DNA of 64,000 nt from Pandoraea anhela (lineage in GTDB: Bacteria > Pseudomonadota > Gammaproteobacteria > Burkholderiales > Burkholderiaceae): NCBI RefSeq assembly GCF_902459655.1, contig NZ_CABPSB010000018.1, positions 57,350-121,349 on the forward strand, in the 5' to 3' direction. Of this stretch, positions 38,175 to 46,585 are shown in pieces (within the stretch, counting starts at the first letter, position 1; the number at the start of each line of letters is the position of its first letter). The notes beneath the pieces are model-generated. The model saw only the letters and a program-made list of their open reading frames with translations. It did no database searches and had not been told where the DNA came from. The position numbers and the translations under genes are program-made.

Positions 38175-39197
38175 TTAGAGCGGTGCAGTATCCGTGGCGG
38201 TCGGCATCGACACGCTTTGTTGCGCGGCGCGTTGGCGGCGCCAGCCACGTTCGGAGAAATGCAGATAGACGAGGCCCGGCACGCCGAGCAGCAGCTCGCG
38301 CGTGCGCTTGGCGAGCGACAGGGCCAGCGCGGTATCGGCCGGCAACCCCACGAGGGGGGCGAGCAGCAGGTAGCCGCCTTCCTGCACGCCGAGCGAGCCC
38401 GGCACGAAGAACGCGGCGCCGCGAATCGCCTGCCCGAGACTTTCGAGCAGCAGGGCGTCGACCCAACTCACGGGGTGCCCCATGAATTGCAGAATCAGCC
38501 AGACCTCCGCCGTGCCGACGATCCAGCCTACGAGGCTGAGCAGGAAACTCGCGAGTACCTGACGGCGGTGGCCGTACATGCGCTGCACGATTTCGTCGAC
38601 GGCGTCTGCGCGGTCGAGCAACGACGACCAGTCGCGCTTGGACGACATTTTCGAGAGCATGCGGAATGCCCAGCCGAAAATGCCGCGACGTTGTGCGACA
38701 TAAAACGCGTAGAGCAATGCCGAGACGAGCGCCGTCGCCAGCAGCATCGGCAGCCACAGGCTCTCACCTGCGCTGTGCGTAGCACCGATACCGAATACGG
38801 CGAGCCCCAGCAAAGCGAAAACGATCTGAGCGACGGCTTGCAGCGTGGTGCTCACGGTGATGGCGGCCGCAGCCTCCCGACCGGCCATGCCGCGCTGTTT
38901 CATCTGGCGCACCATCGCGATCGGGCCGCCGATCTGGCCGGCGGGCAGCAGGCTGTTGACCGACTCGCCGACCCAGCGGGTGAGCGTGGCGCGCCCGAGC
39001 GTGCACGACTTCGAGACCAGCACCTGGATGGCAGCAGCGTCGAGCACCAGCGGCACGAGGTGGAAGGCAGCGATGGGCAGCAGACCCCAGCCGGCGACAG
39101 CGAGCGTGGACATCACCGATCCCGTGCCCTGCCAGATCAGCAGGGCGACGAAAAGGGCGAAACCGAGGGTGAGTGAGACGATGGCGGTCCGGTTCAT
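38175..39197 (-). CDS. HpnL-like / UPF0104 membrane protein
   Basis: A 340-residue inner-membrane protein with about eight helices, of the lysylphosphatidylglycerol synthase membrane-domain (UPF0104) family. Family motif: RWVGESVNSLLPAGQIGGPI, then the C-terminal RGAAFFVPGSLGVQEGGYLLL. Members are flippases or lipid-binding membrane domains, and the hopanoid-associated HpnL belongs to this group. It lies between the lipid phosphotransferase fusion and the cytidylyltransferase, with no space to the former. It could flip the phosphonolipid or a hopanoid; which one is inference. Confidence 0.82.
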   Translation of the reverse strand: MNRTAIVSLTLGFALFVALLIWQGTGSVMSTLAVAGWGLLPIAAFHLVPLVLDAAAIQVLVSKSCTLGRATLTRWVGESVNSLLPAGQIGGPIAMVRQMKQRGMAGREAAAAITVSTTLQAVAQIVFALLGLAVFGIGATHSAGESLWLPMLLATALVSALLYAFYVAQRRGIFGWAFRMLSKMSSKRDWSSLLDRADAVDEIVQRMYGHRRQVLASFLLSLVGWIVGTAEVWLILQFMGHPVSWVDALLLESLGQAIRGAAFFVPGSLGVQEGGYLLLAPLVGLPADTALALSLAKRTRELLLGVPGLVYLHFSERGWRRQRAAQQSVSMPTATDTAPL

Positions 39198-40706
39198 TTA
39201 GCGTTTCGTCCGTCCAAAAATCTGACGAAACACTTGCCGGAAACCGAAATAGGCAATCGCGTCCTTCATGTTCGAGATGAAACGCTGCCAGGCGCCCATG
39301 CGCGGGTCGGTCACGTACTCGAACGTGAGCGAGATTCGCTCTTCGTTATCGCCGAGCGGCGTGATCCGGTGATGCAGTTTGTCCCCGTCGAAGAACACCA
39401 GCGCGCCAGGCGGATACGCCACGGCGCCATCGACTTGCGGCACGCCCGGATTACGCGTGTGCAGCCGGTATTCGAGCTTGCAGCTCGACTGATCGACTAC
39501 ACCGAGCAGCAGCGTGTAGCGGCGGCCCTTGTAGTACGACGTGTCGTAATGCCAGCCGATGTGATCGCCCGGACGCGTGTAGTAATACAGCGCGTAAGCA
39601 TGCGGGTCGTCCTGCGGCGATGGCAGCAGTTTCTCGCCGGCCAGACGCTCCAGAAAGCGCATCAGGGCGGGGGAGCGGTACAACTCGGCCACGAACGGCG
39701 CCCGCTCGTCGAGCGTATGGCGGCTCACGCTGCCGCCCTGCTTGTGACCGGGGAGGTAATTGCGGTTGACGTTCGGCGTGACCGCGCGCGCCGCCGCGAT
39801 CAGTTGCTCCGTGACCGACGGCGGCAGGAACTTCTCCATATAGAGGAAGGCGTCCTGCGACTTGAACTCGCGTGTCACGCTGTCGAAGTCGACGGTGTCC
39901 AGCGCGCGTTCGATTTCGGCGTCCGCGGCGAAGGCTGCCGGCGCCATGGGGGCCATGGGTGCCGTGGGTGCGACCGGCTCCGCCGACGCGCCGTCGCCGG
40001 CCTTCACCGGAAGGGGGCGGCGCATCACGCGCACGTAATCCGCGATCACCAGCAAAGCGAAAAGCGGCGCGCCGATGGCCGCCGCGATCAGAAAACCGCG
40101 CGTGCCGTCGAACAGCGTGACGAGCGGCATCAAATACAGCACGTCTTCCGTCTCGAACCCACCCACCGACGCCTGCTTCGTGCCCGATTTGCCCACCCGC
40201 TCTTCGATGCGCATACGCAGGAAAAAGATCAGCGCCACCGCCACCCCGGCGATCCAGCCGAGCGCCGAGGCCGACAACGGCACGGGCAGCGGAAATTTGC
40301 CGGGCGCGGCCGCCGCCACCCCCATGCCGATGCCGCCGAACAGCAGCACGGTCACGAAGGCGTCGGACGCGAGATCGTAAAAATGCCCGATACGGCTGGT
40401 CTTACCGCTGATGCGGGCAAGCTCGCCGTCCGTATGATCGATGAAATTCGACAGCACGAGCAGTATGGCACCGAGATTGGCCATCGCGTAGCTGCCTTGC
40501 GCGAACGCCCACGTGCACGCCAGCCCGACGATCAGACGGACGGTCGTGAGGTGATTCGGCGTGACCCGCGTATTCACGAGCGGCGTGACCAGCCAGCGTG
40601 CCAGGCGCGCGTCGTATTGACGCGGGCGTGCAGGCACGGGACGTGCGGTTTTGCTTGTGGCCGACGCAGCAGATGGCGCCGAAATAATTTTCGGTATCGT
40701 TTCCAT
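39198..40706 (-). CDS. Fusion: CDP-alcohol phosphotransferase plus 2-oxoglutarate/Fe(II) oxygenase
   Basis: A 502-residue two-domain protein. Residues about 35-230 are a membrane CDP-alcohol phosphatidyltransferase with the complete signature D93-G94-x2-A97-R98-x8-G107-x3-D111-x3-D115. An Ala/Pro/Met linker follows, and residues about 270-470 are a double-stranded beta-helix oxygenase with H386-x-D388, distal H446 and the 2-oxoglutarate-binding R457-x-S459. The two enzymes in one chain suggest CMP-headgroup transfer onto a lipid and a hydroxylation of the head group or substrate. The start codon is uncertain (ATG 40706; ATG 40727 is possible), as neither has a good ribosome site. It is first in the operon. 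Confidence 0.9.
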   Translation of the reverse strand: METIPKIISAPSAASATSKTARPVPARPRQYDARLARWLVTPLVNTRVTPNHLTTVRLIVGLACTWAFAQGSYAMANLGAILLVLSNFIDHTDGELARISGKTSRIGHFYDLASDAFVTVLLFGGIGMGVAAAAPGKFPLPVPLSASALGWIAGVAVALIFFLRMRIEERVGKSGTKQASVGGFETEDVLYLMPLVTLFDGTRGFLIAAAIGAPLFALLVIADYVRVMRRPLPVKAGDGASAEPVAPTAPMAPMAPAAFAADAEIERALDTVDFDSVTREFKSQDAFLYMEKFLPPSVTEQLIAAARAVTPNVNRNYLPGHKQGGSVSRHTLDERAPFVAELYRSPALMRFLERLAGEKLLPSPQDDPHAYALYYYTRPGDHIGWHYDTSYYKGRRYTLLLGVVDQSSCKLEYRLHTRNPGVPQVDGAVAYPPGALVFFDGDKLHHRITPLGDNEERISLTFEYVTDPRMGAWQRFISNMKDAIAYFGFRQVFRQIFGRTKR

Positions 40707-41107
40707 GAGGGGGGAATATATACCCATAAGGCGGTAATGTGCAGTGCACTTAAAACCCCTGTCTTTACCGCGACAACCTTGGTGATTCAGGGCATTGACG
40801 CGCGAGAAATCTCTGCGCTGCACGGCGAGCCGACCGTTCTGGAGGTCTTCGCCGGATGCCTTGATAACAGGCTAGGTGATAAGCGTTCCGAGTTCGCGAT
40901 TATATTCCGCAATAGTCCATTTCGCTTCGGAACCGCCCGGCGTCGTTTCGACGCACTGCCGAGCGCCTCATCGCCGTGTTTTCGCGGATTTCGGGCCGTT
41001 CGTGCGAAAAAACGAACATGAGTCGATATAGCTAGGTTGGGGCGATACGCGGATAATGGCGTTCCTGTCTGCCTATTTTGCGGCGTTGTCCGACCGCACT
41101 TCTCCTC
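40707..41107. other. Divergent promoter region upstream of the phosphonolipid operon
   Basis: Holds no supported gene. On the minus strand a perfect TATAAT (40904-40899) is a good -10 for the operon that starts at 40706, with a weak -35. A 5' leader of nearly 190 bases follows. Sequence around 40860-40920 is AT-richer than average. The SDR gene starts on the plus strand at the other side. Confidence 0.5.
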
Positions 41108-41863
41108 ATGTCCCAAACGATTGCGATTCTTACCGGCGCTTCGCGCGGCCTCGGCGCGGCGCTCGCGCGTGGTTTGCTCACCCCCGGCACCCGGCTCGTG
41201 ACGCTGGCGCGTCGCACGGACGACGAGCTCGCCGCGCTCGCCGGCGCGAAGGGCGTCGCGCTCGAGCAGATCGCCGTCGATCTTGCCGACAGCGATGCTG
41301 CCGCGCGGACGGCCGAGCGCATCTTTGCCGCGTTGCCGCGCGATGCCGGCCGCTATCTGCTCATCAATAACGCGGGCACCGTCAATCCTGTCGCGAATGC
41401 CGCGGCACTCGACGATCCCGCAGGGATCAATGCCGCTTTCGCCCTGAACGTCACGTCCGTCATGCTGCTCACAGCGCGCTTTCTCGCCGCGACGCAAGGC
41501 CTTGCCGCCCAGCGCCGGATCGTGAACATCTCGTCGGGCGCCGGCCGCAATCCGAACGCCGGCTGGGCGGTCTACTGCTCGACCAAGGCGGCGCTGGATA
41601 TGTATACGCGCGTGGTGAACGCAGAGCATCGCGAGCACGGTGTGCAAGCCGTCTCGCTTGCGCCGGGCGTTGTGGACACCGGTATGCAGGAGACGATTCG
41701 CAGCAGCAGCGTGGAGAGCTTCCCGGCGCTGGCGCGCTTTCAGGAAATGAAGGCGAGCGGCAAGCTGTCGTCGCCCGAAGACGTCGCCCGCCGCATTCTG
41801 GCATTCATCGAGCGTGACGATTTCGGTCAGACCGAGATCGACGACATCCGCAATTACGCCTGA
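41108..41863 (+). CDS. Short-chain dehydrogenase/reductase
   Basis: Classical SDR of 251 residues. The ATG at 41108 places the glycine motif LTGASRGLGAALA directly at the N-terminus. NNAG, the catalytic Ser in VNISSG and the YCSTK pair are all present, and LAPGVVDTGM follows. It resembles sepiapterin/benzil reductase-like members acting on small carbonyl compounds. It stands alone, followed by a strong terminator. Confidence 0.85.
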   Translation: MSQTIAILTGASRGLGAALARGLLTPGTRLVTLARRTDDELAALAGAKGVALEQIAVDLADSDAAARTAERIFAALPRDAGRYLLINNAGTVNPVANAAALDDPAGINAAFALNVTSVMLLTARFLAATQGLAAQRRIVNISSGAGRNPNAGWAVYCSTKAALDMYTRVVNAEHREHGVQAVSLAPGVVDTGMQETIRSSSVESFPALARFQEMKASGKLSSPEDVARRILAFIERDDFGQTEIDDIRNYA

Positions 41864-41904
41864 AAAAAGCCCCGGCCAGCGTTGCGGCTGGCCGGGGCTT
41901 TTTT
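41863..41904 (+). terminator. Strong intrinsic terminator after the SDR gene
   Basis: An 18-bp perfect stem of which GCCCCGGCCAGC pairs with GCTGGCCGGGGC, extended by an A tract and a T tract, around a GTTGCG loop. It begins on the last base of the stop codon and will also stop transcription from the other side. Confidence 0.95.
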
Positions 41905-41989
41905 CCTGACGGCGCAAATCCGGCTTCCTCGCTTCCCTACGTCTGGCGGGCCCGCGCGTGTCGCCGAGATCGACGCAGCCGGGGCGCGC

Positions 41990-42337
41990 CTATTGCTCCG
42001 TACTCGTGATGAAGACGCTGCCGTTGCGCTCCGGTGCGTAAAGGATCAGCGTGGGCGCGTGAATGTCGAAGGCGCGCTCGCACGCTTCAGCGAAGGAATC
42101 GAACTGCACGGCCCAGGCACCGTTGCGCACGTAGCAATGCGTGATGGTGTCGGTGCGCCGGTCGAACTCCTGGCCGAGAAACACGCCTTGTGTGTAGCAC
42201 CAGACGACGAACCCGTGAAAGTCCGCTTGCTCCGGCGCGCGAAAGACACGCCAGCGGGCGTCGTCCCGCCCGGCCTGACGTGCCGTCGCGCCCGCTGCCC
42301 AACGTTCGAAGCCGTCGTGTCGTTTGCGTTGCTCCAT
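41990..42337 (-). CDS. Small protein of unknown function
   Basis: A 115-residue protein rich in aromatic and acidic residues (FHGFVVWCYTQGVFLGQEFD, DTITHCYVRNGAWAVQFD), no signal peptide, no membrane segment. No family is recognised. It is followed by the convergent SDR terminator. The cupin gene is 177 bp upstream on the same strand. Confidence 0.55.
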   Translation of the reverse strand: MEQRKRHDGFERWAAGATARQAGRDDARWRVFRAPEQADFHGFVVWCYTQGVFLGQEFDRRTDTITHCYVRNGAWAVQFDSFAEACERAFDIHAPTLILYAPERNGSVFITSTEQ

Positions 42338-42513
42338 GTCGTCGTACCCCCTATGGGTGAACCGCCCTCCGGGTGCCGAAATTCGACATCCCCGGGCGCG
42401 TTTTCATAGTCGGAATTTGTTCCCGGCATTTCTATCAGGCAATTCCGAAAGACGTCAGGGAATTTCTCCAAAGGGACAACGGATGGCGCGAAAAGCGGGA
42501 CGGCCGGTGCCGC

Positions 42514-42864
42514 TCAGTCGTAATGAATCGCCAGCCAGACCGTGGTCTCGCCTTGTGCGGTCCATTCGACCCGGTGACGGCGACCCGCGTCGATCGTGAT
42601 GGCATCGCCGGGGCGCAGCACGAGTGTCTGTCCGGGCGCGTCGTCGAATGCCAGCCCTGCGCTGCCCGTCAGCAATACGACCCACTCGTGCTGGGGCTGG
42701 TCGTACCAGAAGCCTGCGGGCGATGCCTGTCCGGTCGAGACGATGCGCTCGACACGCATGCCCGGGCGGGCAATCAGCGTGTCGAACTGTTCGGCCGCGG
42801 CCGGGTCGGCCCGCGAGGGCAGGCCGGCGAACAGGTTATGTTCGGGCAGCAATGGCTTATTCAT
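42514..42864 (-). CDS. Small cupin-domain protein
   Basis: A 116-residue single cupin: the conserved region is WYDQPQHEWVVLLTGSAGLAFDD followed by LRPGDAITIDAGRRHRVEWT, with the His and Glu metal ligands and the second His. The ATG at 42864 starts at MNKPLLPEHN. Such proteins bind metals or small ligands; no specific role can be given. Confidence 0.8.
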   Translation of the reverse strand: MNKPLLPEHNLFAGLPSRADPAAAEQFDTLIARPGMRVERIVSTGQASPAGFWYDQPQHEWVVLLTGSAGLAFDDAPGQTLVLRPGDAITIDAGRRHRVEWTAQGETTVWLAIHYD

Positions 42865-42924
42865 GCGTAGCAAGCGCTTTTTCGTCAGCGGGGGATAGAA
42901 AGCATACACGCGCTGCCCCCGGGC

Positions 42925-43764
42925 TTAGTCGTCCAGATTTTCGTGGACAGCGGCGTCGCCGCGACGCCAATAGGCCGCCGCTTTGACCCATTTCGGATTC
43001 AGCCCGCGCGCTTCGACGAGGTGATGTCGCACCGCTTTCGCCACGCCCGCTTCGGCGGCGACCCACGCATGCAGGTCGCCGGCCGGCAGTGTGGCGACCC
43101 GAAGGGCATCGATGAGCGCCGTGCTTTGGTGCGCCGGCGTGCCGTCGCGATAGATCCATTCGACCACCACATCCGCTTCGCTTGTAAAACGCAGGCGGTC
43201 TGCCGGACGGTCGATTTCCGCGAAGACGAAGACGAGCGCCCCGGCGGGCAATTCGGCCAGGCGCCGCGAGATGGCGGGCAGGGCCGTGTCGTCGCCGATG
43301 AGCACGTAACCGTCGAAGTTCATCGGAATGACGAACGAGCCGCGCGGGCCGCCTACGCCGAGCTTGTCGCCCGGTTTGGCCGAGCGGGCCCATTGCGTTG
43401 CGGGGCCGGACTCATGCATCGCGAAGTCGATCACCAGCGTTCTCGCGTCGGCGTCGTACCGGCGCGGCGTGTAGTCGCGCATGAGACGCGGTGCGTCCCC
43501 CGGCGCGGGTTTCGCGAGACCTTCCGGGCCGATCTGCGGCACGGTCAATTCGCCAGTCTCGGGGTTCGGGAAGAAAAGTTTGACGTGATCGTCGAAGCCG
43601 GGGCTGGTGAAGCCCGCGAGATCGTCGCCGCCGAGAGTCACGCGCAGCATGTTCGGCGTGAGCGCCTCCACGCTGCGCACTTCCAGCAGACGAAAGCGCA
43701 ATTCGTGGCGCACGCGTTGCGGCGTGCGATCAGGGGTGACGTTCAGTGCAGCGGTGTCTTGCAT
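42925..43764 (-). CDS. yqjH: Siderophore-interacting ferric-chelate reductase
   Basis: FAD-binding siderophore reductase of 279 residues in the ViuB/YqjH family. The FAD motif RDYTPRRYDADARTLVIDF lies near residue 97 and the NAD(P)H-binding SIP domain shows LIGDDTALPAISRRL and WVAAEAGVAKAVRHHL. It releases iron from siderophores in the cytoplasm. Its ATG overlaps the stop of the PadR-type gene by one base (TGATG), forming a coupled operon as in E. coli yqjI-yqjH. Confidence 0.9.
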   Translation of the reverse strand: MQDTAALNVTPDRTPQRVRHELRFRLLEVRSVEALTPNMLRVTLGGDDLAGFTSPGFDDHVKLFFPNPETGELTVPQIGPEGLAKPAPGDAPRLMRDYTPRRYDADARTLVIDFAMHESGPATQWARSAKPGDKLGVGGPRGSFVIPMNFDGYVLIGDDTALPAISRRLAELPAGALVFVFAEIDRPADRLRFTSEADVVVEWIYRDGTPAHQSTALIDALRVATLPAGDLHAWVAAEAGVAKAVRHHLVEARGLNPKWVKAAAYWRRGDAAVHENLDD

Positions 43765-44420
43765 CAGAGTCGCTCCAGTTGTTGCGCGGCTGCGTCGAGA
43801 ATCGCGGCGAACGCGTTGGCTTGTTCGGTCGTGAGCGGCTCGGCACCCAGACGCAAATGCACGGCGTATTTGAAGTTGTGCAACGCGCGCATGACTTGCG
43901 GCGGCATGTCTTCCGAGCGCTCGCGACGTGTCGCGAGCCGTGCCAGCAACTCCGTCACCGAGTCGTCGTTCTCGGCCAGATATTCGCGGCCGTTATCGGT
44001 GATTTCGTACGACTTGCGCTGGCTGTCGCCGGTGTTTTCCTGCACGCGGATGTAGCCCATTTCCTCGAGCAGCGTGAGCGTCGGGTAGACAACGCCGGCA
44101 CTCGGGCTATACGTTCCGTTCACGCTTTCTTCGATGGCTTTGATCAGTTCGTAGCCGTGACGCGGTTGTTGTGCGATCAGATGCAGCAGCACGAGGCGCA
44201 GGCCGCCGTGGCTGAACAGACGGCCACCGCCGCGTCCACCGCGGCCACCGCGCTGCGCGCGCTCGCCGCGGCCTTCGTCGCCACGTCCGAACCGACCCTC
44301 GCCATACCCGTCGCCACTGCCGCGCCGTCCATGACGCTCACCGCGTCGTTCGTCGCCAAAGTCCATCCTGTCCAGGTCCAACGGGCCCCGGCCCATGAAA
44401 TCGCCACGTGATCCACGCAT
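43764..44420 (-). CDS. yqjI: YqjI-like PadR-family regulator
   Basis: A 218-residue regulator: a Gly/Arg-rich N-terminal tail (about residues 1-65, with MGRGPLDLDRMDFGDERRGE), then the PadR winged helix (HLIAQQPRHGYELIKAIEES, YPTLTLLEEMGYI). In E. coli YqjI, an N-terminal metal-binding extension precedes the same domain and controls yqjH in response to nickel and iron. Here the tail is Arg/Gly-rich rather than His-rich, so a different metal response is possible. A Shine-Dalgarno AAGGAG stands 7 bases before the ATG. Confidence 0.88.
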   Translation of the reverse strand: MRGSRGDFMGRGPLDLDRMDFGDERRGERHGRRGSGDGYGEGRFGRGDEGRGERAQRGGRGGRGGGRLFSHGGLRLVLLHLIAQQPRHGYELIKAIEESVNGTYSPSAGVVYPTLTLLEEMGYIRVQENTGDSQRKSYEITDNGREYLAENDDSVTELLARLATRRERSEDMPPQVMRALHNFKYAVHLRLGAEPLTTEQANAFAAILDAAAQQLERL

Positions 44421-44569
44421 GATGCGACTCCTTATCGATGTAGTTAAGACGTGTTTACGATATATCTAAATTGCATCGAAAGCAAAGCTATTTTTTGATG
44501 TCGCTATGATCGGTAGGGGAGATGGCCGTCGAATAAGGGAGATGGCGAGCTTCGCGACACCCGCTGGTG

Positions 44570-44613
44570 TATCGAAATCGTCAGAAAACTATATCGAAAT
44601 GCCGTTTTCGATA
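44570..44613. promoter_or_regulatory. TATCGAAA repeats upstream of the yqjI-like gene
   Basis: A perfect dyad TATCGAAA-N6-TTTCGATA (44592-44613) plus a third direct copy of TATCGAAA at 44570-44577. An ATCGAAA copy also occurs near 44475. They lie about 150-190 bp upstream of the regulator start. Such spacing suits a repressor site; the binder is unknown. The palindrome GATATATC at 44459-44466 is closer to the start. Confidence 0.5.
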
Positions 44614-44781
44614 CGGTTGTCAGCGCCAGGGGCGCGGGAAACGGAAAGGAGAGTCGCGTGCGCCGCCTGAACGCGTTTCGTCACAGGCGGCGCTGAGCGT
44701 CGGGAGTGCGGGGCGTCCTGGCAGGCAGGCGCGGGATGAAGCGCGGCACGAGGCGCGACATGATGGACGGCACGAGGGCCT
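44614..44781. other. End of the yqjI upstream region
   Basis: No gene is seen between the TATCGAAA dyad and the stop of the binding-protein gene. It contains near-repeats of GGCACGAGGCGCGACATGATG at about 44747-44776, with no clear role. Confidence 0.4.
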
Positions 44782-45714
44782 TTACGACAGTGGCGGCAAA
44801 TCCGTCTGAAGCCATTTGCGATAGAGCGAGTTGAGTTCGCCATTCGCCGTATTGCGCGTGACGAAATCATTCACGCTCGCCAGCAACTCCGGCTGGTTGG
44901 GACGCATGGCAATGCCCATTGCCTGTTGCAGCAAGTTGAACTTCGGCTCGAACTGGCCGGGCGCGCGCGTGTTGATGACGTTCGCGACAGTCACCGAGCA
45001 ACCGATGGCATCGACCTGACCGGAGAGCAGGGCCTGCATCGCGGCCGCGTCATCGTCGAAGCGGCGGATTTCGGTGCCTTCCGGGGCCGTCTTGGTGACG
45101 GCAGTGTCTTGTGTACTCGCGCGCGCCACGCTCACGCGCAAGCCTTTCAGATCTGCCGCCGATTGGATTCGCGTGCCCTTTTTGCCGAGCAGCAGGATCG
45201 TCGCTGCCGCGTACGGTTTCGAAAACTGCACCTGTTTGGCGCGCTCGGGGGTGATGGCCAGGGATGCGACGAGGACATCCACCTTGCCGGAGAGTAGATA
45301 AGGAATGCGGTTCGGCCCCGTCACCGGCACGATGTTCACCTTCACACCCAGATCCTTGGCCAGGAGTTTGGCGACATCGGCGTCGTATCCGTCGGGCTGC
45401 GCTTGTGCGTTGGTGGTGCCATACGGCGGGAAGTCGATCAGCATGCCGACGTTGATCGTGCCTTTCTTCTTGATGTCGGCAACAGTCTGCGCGTGCGCCG
45501 GCGTGGCGAACAACGAGACGGTGCCGGTCAGCAGGCTGCCGAGCGTGCCGCCCAGCGAACCGACGAAACCGGCAGGCATGGCCGCGACGCCGAGCGTGGC
45601 GAGGAAGTCGCGGCGCGATTGCGTGCTCGCAATTTTCGTTGCCGTGCGATGTGCATTCGGATGAAGGGGCGACGACTCGACCTGAGCCGGGTCACGCGAA
45701 AACTTACGGGGCAT
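44782..45714 (-). CDS. Amino-acid ABC transporter substrate-binding protein (Tat-type signal)
   Basis: Periplasmic binding protein of 310 residues of the polar amino-acid family (SBP_bac_3). A twin-arginine signal SRRDFLATLG with a long N-region is followed by a hydrophobic stretch and cleavage near TPAHAQT. The mature domain shows GTINVGMLIDFPPYGTTN and DVLVASLAITPERAKQVQFS, both typical. GGAG stands 7 bases before the ATG. No permease or ATPase gene is next to it, so it is an orphan here. Confidence 0.88.
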   Translation of the reverse strand: MPRKFSRDPAQVESSPLHPNAHRTATKIASTQSRRDFLATLGVAAMPAGFVGSLGGTLGSLLTGTVSLFATPAHAQTVADIKKKGTINVGMLIDFPPYGTTNAQAQPDGYDADVAKLLAKDLGVKVNIVPVTGPNRIPYLLSGKVDVLVASLAITPERAKQVQFSKPYAAATILLLGKKGTRIQSAADLKGLRVSVARASTQDTAVTKTAPEGTEIRRFDDDAAAMQALLSGQVDAIGCSVTVANVINTRAPGQFEPKFNLLQQAMGIAMRPNQPELLASVNDFVTRNTANGELNSLYRKWLQTDLPPLS

Positions 45715-46040
45715 GCGCAATCTCCTGAGTTCGCGAAGACGTCGCCGGTGGCAAGCATGTCGTGCGCGCGCGAGCCCGCTCATGCGACGGGGAAGTCCCG
45801 AGCGATGGTAGCGGCGCGTTCGGCAGGCGTCCACTCCGCACAAACCCCAGAGAAAACCCTGGGCATGTGGGCCGCGATCGAGCGTTCCGGGCATCGTTGA
45901 ACAGGACGAAATTCGCCGTGAGCCGCGCTGTCGCGATGGCCGCCGGTGCGGCCGTGGATACCGCATTCGATACATCTGTCGCGATACGGTGGCCCTGCGC
46001 CGTCATCGCGATGCGTTACCGAGAGTTAGGGGCAGGGACG
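45715..46040. other. Gap between the HU-like gene and the binding-protein gene
   Basis: No gene is supported; the binding-protein promoter should be here on the minus strand. No strong hexamers were recognised. Confidence 0.4.
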
Positions 46041-46071
46041 AAAAAAAACGGTGCCGAAACATCGGCACCGT
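46041..46071 (-). terminator. Terminator of the HU-like gene
   Basis: On the minus strand ACGGTGCCGA-N4-TCGGCACCGT (10-bp stem, 4-nt loop) is followed by an eight-base T tract. It ends transcription of the HU-like gene, 71 bases past its stop. Confidence 0.9.
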
Positions 46072-46141
46072 CTTCAGGAACTGCTGTCAGATTCTGACCG
46101 TTCGCGCTGCGGTGAAGCGCACTGCCGCGCGAGGGCAAGAT

Positions 46142-46585
46142 TTACTGGGCGGCGTCCTTGACCTTCTTCAGCGGGCGAACCTTCACGCGCACCGAAGCCG
46201 GCTTTGCCGGGAACCAACGCTCTTCGCCCGTGAACGGGTCCTTGCCGAAACGCTTCGCCTTGGCGGCGATTTGTTGCGACGTGACCTTGAACAGGCCGTG
46301 CAGCGTGAATTCACCCGCGCCCTTCTTGTGCAGTGCGCTGATGATCGTGGTTTCGAGAGCGGCGAGCACAGCCTTGACGTCCTTGACGGCGACAGCCGAA
46401 GTTTCGGCGATGTGTGCTGCGAGCTGGGTCTTGTTGAGGGCTTCCTTGATCGGCGAAACCTTAGCGGCTGCCTTCGGAGCCGCCTTCGGGGCTGCTGCCT
46501 TCTTCGCTGCCGGAGCCTTCTTTGCTACCGGAGCCTTCTTCGCCACAGGGGCCTTCTTTGCTGCTGCTTTCTTTGCCGTTGCCAT
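46142..46585 (-). CDS. HU-family DNA-binding protein with an H1-like Lys/Ala/Pro tail
   Basis: A 147-residue nucleoid protein. Residues 1-48 are a Lys/Ala/Pro repeat (four AAKKAP-type units, as in eukaryotic H1 and bacterial H1-like proteins); residues 50-147 are the HU/IHF domain with KTQLAAHIAETSAV, the core GEFTLHGLFKVTSQQIAAKA and the DNA-inserting arm RFGKDPFTGEERWFP. Similar HU proteins with an H1-type tail are known in the Burkholderiales. Possible -10 TAGAAT (minus strand, 46667-46662). Confidence 0.88.
   Translation of the reverse strand: MATAKKAAAKKAPVAKKAPVAKKAPAAKKAAAPKAAPKAAAKVSPIKEALNKTQLAAHIAETSAVAVKDVKAVLAALETTIISALHKKGAGEFTLHGLFKVTSQQIAAKAKRFGKDPFTGEERWFPAKPASVRVKVRPLKKVKDAAQ

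Noticed and set aside
45715-46141. Small plus-strand frames upstream of the binding protein
   Set aside because: They overlap the terminator or promoter region and lack ribosome sites.
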